Of a stretch of DNA of 32,543 nucleotides, positions 24,094 through 31,155 are shown in pieces. The notes under the pieces are model-generated. The model was given only the letters and a program-made list of their open reading frames with translations, did no database searches and was not told the origin of the DNA. Position 1 is the first letter of the stretch; each line of letters begins with the position of its first letter. Position numbers and translations under genes: made by a program. This DNA comes from Anaerolineae bacterium (GTDB lineage: Bacteria > Chloroflexota > Anaerolineae > J102). The stretch lies in the NCBI GenBank assembly GCA_026991225.1, contig JALXCB010000195.1:1-32543 (forward strand), in the 5' to 3' direction.

Positions 24094-25026
24094 ATGCTCC
24101 GACCCACAACCATCCTGATCCCAATCCTAATCCTAATCCTAATCCTAATCCTCCCCTTGGCCGCCTGCCAGGTGCAGACTCCGCCTCCGCCCGCGCAACT
24201 GGCCTTCGAAAGCTACCGCGATGGCAATGCCGAGGTCTACCTCATCGATGAGGACGGCGGGAATCCGGTCAATTTGACCCAAAATTCGGCCTACGATGGT
24301 ATGCCCGCCTGGTCGCCCGACGGCAAACGCCTGGCCTTCGTCTCCGAACGGGATGGCAACCCCGACCTCCATATCCTCGACCTGGAGAGCAATCAGGTGC
24401 AGCGCGTCACCAACGGCGGCGGGTTCAATGTAGACCCGGCCTGGTCGCCCGACGGCGAAAAGCTGCTCTTCCTCTCCAACCGCACCTACCGCGTGCCCAA
24501 GGAGGGTGGTTCGGTGGAGGTGGCGGCCAATCCCAAGCTGTGGACCATCCTGGTGGAAGGCGTGGGCGCCCGGCGCATGACCTCGGAATTGGGCCTGGAT
24601 ATGTTCGGAGATTGGTCGCCCGAGGGGGATCGCATCGTGTTCATGTCCACGCGCGATGCCAACGAGGAGATCTACCTGCGTCATCCCGATGGCAGCGAGG
24701 AGAACCTGACCAACCATCCCGCCCGCGACACCAACCCCTCCTTCTCGCCCGACGGCAAGAGGGTGGCGTTCATGAGCAATCGGGATGGGAATATGGAAAT
24801 TTATGTGCTCGACCTGGAGACGGGCGAGCTCACTAACCTCACCAACAACCCCGCCGAGGATGGCGACCCGGTGTGGTCGCCCGACGGCAAACGCATCGCC
24901 TTCATCTCCGACCGGGATGGGAATATCGAAATTTATATCATGGATGCGGATGGCTCCAATGTGACCCGGGTGACCAACAACCCCGCCGACGATATCCATC
25001 CCCAATGGCGTCCCATGCCGAAGTAG
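24094..25026 (+). CDS. TolB-like beta-propeller lipoprotein
   Basis: A 310-residue lipoprotein. The signal peptide is an unusual run of alternating Ile and Leu (residues 7-22), ending in lipobox LAAC with C25. The rest is a six- or seven-bladed PD40/WD40-like propeller. Repeated DGMPAWSPDGKRLAFVSERDGN-type units at about 45-80, 90-125, 160-200, 205-245 and 250-290 each have the WSPDGKRIAFISDRDG signature of TolB C-terminal blades. Such proteins bind partners or polysaccharides on the outer face of the membrane. There is no catalytic motif. The DNA of the signal helix is five perfect AATCCT hexamers. No ribosome-binding site is evident before ATG 24094. It stands alone downstream of the opp operon and is not clearly co-transcribed. 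Confidence 0.85.
   Translation: MLRPTTILIPILILILILILPLAACQVQTPPPPAQLAFESYRDGNAEVYLIDEDGGNPVNLTQNSAYDGMPAWSPDGKRLAFVSERDGNPDLHILDLESNQVQRVTNGGGFNVDPAWSPDGEKLLFLSNRTYRVPKEGGSVEVAANPKLWTILVEGVGARRMTSELGLDMFGDWSPEGDRIVFMSTRDANEEIYLRHPDGSEENLTNHPARDTNPSFSPDGKRVAFMSNRDGNMEIYVLDLETGELTNLTNNPAEDGDPVWSPDGKRIAFISDRDGNIEIYIMDADGSNVTRVTNNPADDIHPQWRPMPK
24123..24152 (+). repeat. Five tandem AATCCT hexamers inside a signal peptide
   Basis: Five exact copies of AATCCT, flanked by near-copies (ATCCTG, ATCCCA), encode Ile-Leu pairs in the hydrophobic core of the lipoprotein signal. Each gain or loss would change the core by two residues without a frameshift. The unit resembles telomere-like repeats only by chance. 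Confidence 0.85.
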
Positions 25027-25086
25027 CTAGAAGCTGTTTTGCACTTTGGCTTCGTCAAAGCTCAGAATCATCGCGTTGGGAGTTGG

Positions 25087-25202
25087 AATTCGCCGCGGAT
25101 AACTCGGATGCAACGGATTTTCGCGGATTTTTCAAAAAGACGCCATCTTTTTCAGTGAAAATCCGTGCTGATCTGTCGCATCAGCGTCATCCGCGGCGAA
25201 TT
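25087..25202 (+). repeat. 116-bp palindromic element ending in AATTCGCCGCGGAT
   Basis: The outer 14 bases (25087-25100) are exactly inverted at 25189-25202. Internal words GCGGATTTT and GAAAATCCG also pair, so nearly the whole element folds into one long imperfect hairpin. It resembles the CGCAGAT family in build and sits between convergent genes, where it may also help terminate transcription. Confidence 0.75.
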
Positions 25203-25253
25203 AAGCCGCACACGATGCGGCACACCGCGTGCAAAGGAGGTTCATGACAGGCC

Positions 25254-27044
25254 CTAGTAGAATGCCGGGGAGTAGATGATGGCCGTGAGTGCGAGGTCCA
25301 CCAGGGCGAAGAGAAAAAAGCTGGTAATGGGGCCGGGATTGTCGGCCCGGCGAATGTAGAGGACCATGATCCCGAAGGCGATGAGGAAGATGCTCAGGGG
25401 GATGAGGAGCAGCAGGACCATGGACCAGGCCGCGGGCAGGGTGCGGATCAGGGTGGGGCTGGCGAGGGTGGGGGCGAAGGCCACGATTTTGACGACGTAG
25501 TAGAGGAGCATGGCCGCGAGGAGCTGGATGCGGCCTGTACGCGTGGTCAGCTTACGATCCCGCCCCAAGAGGGCCAGCAGGCCCAACAGCACCAGAGGCA
25601 GGAGGAAGATGAACAACAGCATGGGGATGAGCGCGCTCGCAGCCAGCAGACCGAATCCCACCTCCCCGGCGATATCATCCATCATGTCGCTGCGGGTAAG
25701 CTGCAATGCGCCCTGCATCCAGGCGCGGGACGTGGTGGACAGCAGCACCAGGTATTTCCCCGCGCCCCGATAATCGAGCCAGGCCGCGTACAGATTCCCC
25801 GCGTCATCGCTCGCCCCCACCGGCTTGCTGGAGATGAAGCGGCTGCGGGCGATGGGGGCATAGCCCGCCTGCCCGCCATCCGCCAGCGCCACCATCACCG
25901 GCTGCAATTCGCTCTTCATGCGATAGGTGAGTTTGGCCGTCATCAGCAGGATGGCGCGGTCGCCCGGCGGGGAGTTTTGCAGGGCGCCGGGATAGAGCAC
26001 GTAGCCGCTGAGTCGGCCCGCGGGAGCGGCGAAGGGAATGAAATCGCCCTCTTGGGGCCAGGCTTCCCGGCCCGGGATCCCTTCGGGGATGGCGATATCG
26101 AATTCCCGAGTCTGGTCGGGGCGTCCCGCGGGGAAGGAGATGACGGTGACGGAAGCGGTGCCCGCGCTCAACCCCGAAAGGCGCTCCAGGTGCCAGAACG
26201 CGTAGAGATGCCCGTCGTCGCCCGTCAGCGCGGGGGAGGAGAAGCGCAGGCCGGGGTTGCGGCCATGCCGTTTGATCTGAACGCCCTCCACCGGGCCTGC
26301 GGGGGCGTCGCCCAAAGGCGCGTAGAGGATGATCCGATCCCCTTCCAGCTCCCGGTCGAGATGCCAGAGCAAGTGCAATGCGCCCGCGGCGTCTCGGAAC
26401 AGCGAAGGCCCCTGCCCTCGTTCCACCAGCAGGATGGGATCGCCACCCGCGGGTTCGGCATCCAGCCCGGTCAGGCGGCGGTGGAAGATCATGCGGGCGT
26501 CATCTTCGGGCCGCCGGGCTTCCCACACCAGGTCGAGCGCGCCGTCGGGACGGAGGAGGGCGTCGTAGCTGACAACGCGGGCGTCATCGGGCGTGATGCG
26601 TTGGGCCGGGGCCAGCAGGTCGCCCTGGGGCGAGAGGCGCAGGTAGAAGACGCCGGGGATGCCCTCTTTGTGGGGCTTGGCCAGGGTGAGAAGCCCCCGC
26701 TCGCCATTGGCCAGGGTAAAGAGCCGATAGCGCCGGGGGAGGAACAGGCCCGTTCCCAAATCCACGTCCGAAACCACGCCCCGATCCCGCTGGATGCGGG
26801 CGGCGTGGAGATCGATGCGCCCGGCCTGTTTGCTGCCCCAAACCAGTTGCACTCCCTCGCCCCTCTCGTCCACCTGCATGGCCGGGGCCTCGTGCAACTG
26901 GCTGACGCCCACCAGCAGCCCCCGTCCCCACCGCGTGTCCAGGGGCAGGGTGCGGGTGGGCGTGGCGCGGCAGCCGGTCAGAAGCAGCAGAAAAAGGGCG
27001 AGGGCCGGCAGGACGCGCCAGCGGGGAGGGTGGATTTCGGGCAT
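25254..27044 (-). CDS. Lipoprotein with large surface domain and C-terminal membrane domain, unrecognised
   Basis: A 596-residue protein of no family I recognise. The signal has lipobox LTGC with C25. Residues about 45-455 look like a beta-propeller of sialidase/BNR-like build: repeated blade-like phrases such as DGALDLVWEARRPEDDARMIFHRRL, AGALHLLWHLDREL, DGHLYAFWHLERL and AGNLYAAWLDYRGAG. The last 130 residues hold four hydrophobic helices (about 468-492, 505-525, 535-560 and 570-590). Lipid anchor plus polytopic tail on one chain is an odd topology: both ends are membrane-held with the propeller outside. It is transcribed away from the permease-peptidase fusion, from a shared gap. It might serve that protein or be unrelated. 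Both strands in this region have long open frames, but only this one has a coherent signal and helices. Confidence 0.75.
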   Translation of the reverse strand: MPEIHPPRWRVLPALALFLLLLTGCRATPTRTLPLDTRWGRGLLVGVSQLHEAPAMQVDERGEGVQLVWGSKQAGRIDLHAARIQRDRGVVSDVDLGTGLFLPRRYRLFTLANGERGLLTLAKPHKEGIPGVFYLRLSPQGDLLAPAQRITPDDARVVSYDALLRPDGALDLVWEARRPEDDARMIFHRRLTGLDAEPAGGDPILLVERGQGPSLFRDAAGALHLLWHLDRELEGDRIILYAPLGDAPAGPVEGVQIKRHGRNPGLRFSSPALTGDDGHLYAFWHLERLSGLSAGTASVTVISFPAGRPDQTREFDIAIPEGIPGREAWPQEGDFIPFAAPAGRLSGYVLYPGALQNSPPGDRAILLMTAKLTYRMKSELQPVMVALADGGQAGYAPIARSRFISSKPVGASDDAGNLYAAWLDYRGAGKYLVLLSTTSRAWMQGALQLTRSDMMDDIAGEVGFGLLAASALIPMLLFIFLLPLVLLGLLALLGRDRKLTTRTGRIQLLAAMLLYYVVKIVAFAPTLASPTLIRTLPAAWSMVLLLLIPLSIFLIAFGIMVLYIRRADNPGPITSFFLFALVDLALTAIIYSPAFY

Positions 27045-27126
27045 GAAGGGAGGGGGCGTTGGGTGAATGGGGATGGAAATGCGTTGGGGGCGTCGCTCTC
27101 ATTCTACCAGATGGGCTTTTGTCCTG

Positions 27127-27132
27127 TATAAT
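27127..27132 (+). promoter_or_regulatory. Consensus -10 box upstream of the fusion gene
   Basis: TATAAT, preceded directly by CTG, lies 180 bases before the fusion gene. No good -35 is visible at 17 bases. A transcript from here would carry the palindromic repeat at 27172-27250 in its leader. Confidence 0.35.
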
Positions 27133-27171
27133 ATGCCTCTGATTTGTAACTACTAAGGTCATCACCCGAAA

Positions 27172-27250
27172 ACCACTAAGACACAAAGGCACAAAGGGGA
27201 ATTTTTACATTTTTTCTTCGTGTTCTTAGTGCCTTAGTGCCCTTTGTGGT
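27172..27250 (+). repeat. ACTAAG / CACAAAGG palindromic intergenic repeat
   Basis: ACCACTAAGACACAAAGGCACAAAGG on the left and CTTAGTGCCTTAGTGCCCTTTGTGGT on the right are near reverse complements around a T-rich centre. It folds into a long imperfect hairpin in the divergent gap between the two large genes. Confidence 0.75.
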
Positions 27251-27310
27251 CTGTTAACCGGGGTACGTTAGCAGTTACTCTGATTTTAATGCACTGAGAG
27301 GACGGAACCC

Positions 27311-30300
27311 ATGACGACCCCTTCGAACTCCCTGACCGCGCCCCTCAAGCCCGCGCCGGAAGAGGGCGGCGCCGATTTTTCCCTCATGGACAGCGTCCGT
27401 TCGGGCGCGGAGATGATCCTGCTGTTTGGCGGGCGGCTGGCCATGGCCCTGATCACCCTGTTCGTGATCGCGTATGTGGCCTTTGTGGGACTGCGCATGG
27501 CGCAGGGGATCGATTTCGCGCCGGCGCTGGCGTTGGGGCTGGGCGATCTGGGAGAATGGTTGCGGGCGTTGCTGCATGGCGACCTGGGCTTGAGTTCGTC
27601 CGCCTCCCGAGGGCTGCGCCCCGTGCCGGTGAGCAGCGTCCTGCCTGCCATCCTCATCCGCAGTTTCGGGCTGATGGCGGCGGCGCTGCTTTTGACCTTG
27701 TTGATTGGCGTTCCCCTGGGGGCCGTCTCCGCCAAACAGCGGAATTCCCGGCTCTCCCTGGTGACGTTCGTCCTCTCTCTGCTGGGCGCGTCGCTGCCCA
27801 CCTTCTTCATCGCCATGCTCTTGCAGATGGCCGTGCTGGGATACATGCGCCGGACGGGGCAGCCCGCGCCGCTGCCCGTGGGCGGCTTCGGCTGGGACGC
27901 GCATATCGTGCTGCCGGCCCTGGTGCTGGCGGCCCGGCCCATCGCGCAGGTGGCCCGGGTGACCCATCTCTCCCTGGTGGAGCAGCTCGACGCGGATTTC
28001 GTGCGCACGGCCCGGGCCAAGGGGCTGCGGGAATGGCGCATCTGGACGGGGCATATCGCCCGCAATGCAGCCATCCCCATCCTGACGACGCTGGCCACCA
28101 CCCTGCGCTTCACCCTCTCCTCCCTGGCCATCGTCGAATTGTTCTTCGGATGGCCGGGCGTCGGCTTCAACCTGTTGCGGGCCATTGGCTCGGGGGATAC
28201 GAATCTGACAGTGGCGCTGCTCCTCAGCCTGGGCGTGCTGTTCATCATCATCAACTGGCTGGTGGAGTGGGCTTATGGACGGCTGGACCCGCGGGTCAAG
28301 CGGGCGCTGAGCGCGCATCGCCGCGAGGGGAGCGCGTGGCGCGAGAGTCTGGCCGCGCTGTTCTACACCCTGCGCGACGCCGTTCTCAACCTGCCGGGCC
28401 TCTCCCGCTTCCGTTCGCAGGAGCCCGCGTGGGACAACGCGTTCCGGACGGCCATCCAAAAGCAGATCGCCATGAACCCGCAGGTCATCGACGTGGGAGA
28501 GGATGAGCGCAAGCGGGAGCGGCGTCGGGCCTGGATGCGGGGCACGGTGGGGAATGTCCCCCTGATGATGGGGGGGATCATCGTGCTGGGGCTGCTGTTC
28601 ATCATCATCGCCGGGCCGCGCCTCTGGCCCCACAATCCTTACAACACCACGGGTCTGGTCATCGAAGGGGGCGAGTTCAAGGTGCCGCCCTTCCCGCCCG
28701 ACGCGGAATATCCCTGGGGCACGGACGCGTTGGGCCGAGATATGATGAGCCTGATCCTGGCCGGGGCGTCGCTGACGGTGGGGATCGCGCTGGCGGTGAT
28801 GGTCATGCGCATCCTCATTGGGTTCGTCCTGGGCGCGATAGCGGGCTGGTCGGAGGGAGGAAAGGTGGATCGGCTGATCATGGGCGCGGCCGAGGTGCTT
28901 TCCGCCTTTCCTGTGCTGATCCTGGCCATGATGATCATCCTGGCCCTGGGAATTCGCAACGGGCCCTGGGTGTTCGTGGTGGCGCTGGGGCTGGTGGGAT
29001 GGACGGAGACCATGCAGTTCGTGCGCTCCAAGGTGATCAGCATCCGTCCCACCGCGTATATCGAGAGCGCCATCGCCACGGGGCTGCGCACGCCCGAATT
29101 GATCATGCGCCATGTGCTGCCCAATCTGGCGACGGCCATCATCGCCCTGGCTGCGCTGGAGATCGCGGCGGCGCTCATGCTGTTGGGCGAGCTGGGCTTC
29201 ATCGGCATTTTCATCGGCGGCGGCGCGTTTGCAGAGCTGGATATCGGCGCGGCCGCGTATCACTATTCCGACGTGCCCGAATGGGGGGCGCTGCTGGCGA
29301 ACATTCGCACCTATGCCCGGGCTTATCCCTGGATGGCCATCTACCCCGCGTCCGCGTTCGCCATCACGATTTTGGGCTTCAATCTGCTGGGCGAGGGCCT
29401 GGGGCGGCTGATCCACGAGATCGGCGCGGCCTTCGGGCGCATTTTCAACCGCCGCACGGTGCTGGCCCTCATCGCTCTCTTCCTGTTCGTGAACTGGGTG
29501 GGGGGGCGCTCCAACGCGGCCGCGCTCTACGCCGACCAGTCGCAGGGCTATGACGGCATGGCCGCGTATGAGCACACGGCGGCGCTGGCCGGGCCCGACA
29601 CGCAGGGGCGCCGGTTCGATATGCCCGATGGCGAGGCCGCGGCGGAGTATATCGCCCAACAGTTCCGGGCGTTTGGATTGCAGCCCGCGGGCCAGGAAGG
29701 GACCTATTTCCAGACCCGCCGCCGCGATTTCGCAGTGCTGGCCAATATCCCCGAACTGCGTTTCTCCGGCCCCGACCTGTCGCTGACCGATTTGACCTAT
29801 GGCAGGGATTTCGCGGCCTTCTACAGCCCCGATCTGAACCAGGGGCAGGCGCAGGCTCCCATCCGATATGCGGGATTCAGCAAGCTGGAGGCCACGAGCT
29901 CATCCAGCTTCGGCCCCGCCCGCTATCGGGCGCTGAAGGAGGAGGATTTCAGCCAGGATATCGTGCTGGTGACGTCGGTGGAGCACGCCCGCTATCTGCG
30001 GTATGAGAAGAAGAAGGGCCTGCTGGTGGTGGCTCCGCCCGACCTGGATCTGGCCCGCTACACCCTGTTCTCGGCCCGAGACCCGCAGGTCTCCAAGTTC
30101 GGCACGGGCCGCAAGGTGGGGTCGGTGACGCCTACGCTGTGGATCAGCGAGGAGGTGGCCAATCGATTGCTGGCCGCCAAGGGCGTCACCGTGGCGGATC
30201 TGCGCCGCTATGAAGCGAAGATGGAGCCGGAGAGCGTGGCCTCCTTCGATCTGGGCGTGGACGCGGCCATGAATCTGGAGATGGAAATCCACGAGGGCGT

Positions 30301-30985
30301 GCCCGCGCGGCATGTCATCGGCCATCTGCCGGGCCTGGATACGACGCTGAACGACCAGATGATCCTGGTGCTGGCTCAATACGACGGTCTGGGCGCGGGG
30401 CCGGATGGAACCATCTATCCGGGAGCCAATGACAACGCCTCCTCCATCGGCGTCATGCTGGAGATGCTGCGGGTGTGGCAGGAGGCGGGGTATCAGCCCA
30501 ACCGCACGTTCCTGTTCGTGGCTTATGTGGGCGAGGGGTATGAGACGGGCCACAGCCCTGACGAAGCCTTCGATCCCAAGACGTTCCTCAAGGCGAAGGC
30601 GGGGTTCCTCAACGCTTTCGACCTGGACGCCATCGTGTTCCTGCGGGGTCTGGGGACGGGCGAGGCCGAGGTGATGACGTACGATTCCGGGGGCAATTTG
30701 CGTCTGGCCAATGTGTTCGACGACGCCGCGGGCCGGGCGGGGTTGAAGGCCCGGGCCGCGCGGGACGCGGTGGACCTGAACGTGCTTTACCGGACGCGGC
30801 AGCGCACGTTCTTCGACTCGGGCGGTCAGGTCGCGCCCACCATCCGCATCAGCTTCAAGGGCTGGGATGCGCACAGCGGCCTGCCCTCCGACACGCTGGA
30901 GACCCTGCATCCCGATTGGATGACGAAGATGGGCAAGGCCCTTTCCACCGCGCTCATGGTCATGGGCCAGGAGGAGCGGTATTGA
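27311..30985 (+). CDS. OppB-OppC permease fused to an M28-like peptidase domain
   Basis: One 1224-residue chain. Residues 36-330 are an OppB-type permease with EAA loop ADFVRTARAKGLREW (228-242), ending YGRLDPRVK. A cytoplasmic linker (331-410) is rich in Arg and Glu. Residues 411-700 are an OppC-type permease with YPWGTDALGRDMMS (467-480), EAA loop AYIESAIATGLRTPELIMRHVLPN (582-605) and FNLLGEGLGRLI. A helix (715-731) leads to residues 740-1224, an extracytoplasmic M28-like aminopeptidase domain: a PA-like insert, then LVLAQYDGLG (1019-1028), YPGANDNASS (1037-1045), FVAYVGEGYETG (1069-1080) and WDAHSGLPSDT (1185-1195). The first zinc-ligand His of AHxD is Q1023, and the EE pair is GE at 1074-1075, while D1025, D1041 and H1188 are kept. 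ATG 27311 follows GAGAGGA. No ATPase or binding protein adjoins it. No stop or frameshift interrupts the fusion. Confidence 0.9.
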   Translation: MTTPSNSLTAPLKPAPEEGGADFSLMDSVRSGAEMILLFGGRLAMALITLFVIAYVAFVGLRMAQGIDFAPALALGLGDLGEWLRALLHGDLGLSSSASRGLRPVPVSSVLPAILIRSFGLMAAALLLTLLIGVPLGAVSAKQRNSRLSLVTFVLSLLGASLPTFFIAMLLQMAVLGYMRRTGQPAPLPVGGFGWDAHIVLPALVLAARPIAQVARVTHLSLVEQLDADFVRTARAKGLREWRIWTGHIARNAAIPILTTLATTLRFTLSSLAIVELFFGWPGVGFNLLRAIGSGDTNLTVALLLSLGVLFIIINWLVEWAYGRLDPRVKRALSAHRREGSAWRESLAALFYTLRDAVLNLPGLSRFRSQEPAWDNAFRTAIQKQIAMNPQVIDVGEDERKRERRRAWMRGTVGNVPLMMGGIIVLGLLFIIIAGPRLWPHNPYNTTGLVIEGGEFKVPPFPPDAEYPWGTDALGRDMMSLILAGASLTVGIALAVMVMRILIGFVLGAIAGWSEGGKVDRLIMGAAEVLSAFPVLILAMMIILALGIRNGPWVFVVALGLVGWTETMQFVRSKVISIRPTAYIESAIATGLRTPELIMRHVLPNLATAIIALAALEIAAALMLLGELGFIGIFIGGGAFAELDIGAAAYHYSDVPEWGALLANIRTYARAYPWMAIYPASAFAITILGFNLLGEGLGRLIHEIGAAFGRIFNRRTVLALIALFLFVNWVGGRSNAAALYADQSQGYDGMAAYEHTAALAGPDTQGRRFDMPDGEAAAEYIAQQFRAFGLQPAGQEGTYFQTRRRDFAVLANIPELRFSGPDLSLTDLTYGRDFAAFYSPDLNQGQAQAPIRYAGFSKLEATSSSSFGPARYRALKEEDFSQDIVLVTSVEHARYLRYEKKKGLLVVAPPDLDLARYTLFSARDPQVSKFGTGRKVGSVTPTLWISEEVANRLLAAKGVTVADLRRYEAKMEPESVASFDLGVDAAMNLEMEIHEGVPARHVIGHLPGLDTTLNDQMILVLAQYDGLGAGPDGTIYPGANDNASSIGVMLEMLRVWQEAGYQPNRTFLFVAYVGEGYETGHSPDEAFDPKTFLKAKAGFLNAFDLDAIVFLRGLGTGEAEVMTYDSGGNLRLANVFDDAAGRAGLKARAARDAVDLNVLYRTRQRTFFDSGGQVAPTIRISFKGWDAHSGLPSDTLETLHPDWMTKMGKALSTALMVMGQEERY

Positions 30986-31055
30986 ACAACGCTCATGCCC
31001 GCTGTTGTTGCCTGCAAAGGGATCGTTGGGGTCACATGGGGCGTGGCGGCGACGT

Positions 31056-31104
31056 TCGTAATGCGTAATGCGTGATCCGTAAAACCCCTTGCGCTACGCA
31101 TTCC
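31056..31104 (+). repeat. AATGCGT palindromic intergenic repeat
   Basis: CGTAATGCGTAATGCGTGATCCGTAA is followed by CTACGCATTCC. The AATGCGT words (31060-31073) can pair with ACGCATT (31096-31102). It lies between the fusion gene and the convergent endopeptidase gene. No gene is seen in 30986-31155. Confidence 0.55.
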
Positions 31105-31155
31105 ATGCGACATATCGCGCCCTGGCGTCTCCCGCGGCATCGCGTTGTGGATAAG

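Noticed and set aside
24123-24152. Telomere-like repeat
   Set aside because: Only five hexamers, inside a coding signal peptide, in a bacterial context.
27275-29659. Very long open frame on the minus strand opposite the fusion gene
   Set aside because: It is rich in Arg, Gln, His and Gly with no domain pattern, and mirrors the codon structure of a convincing plus-strand permease gene. It is a GC-driven shadow.
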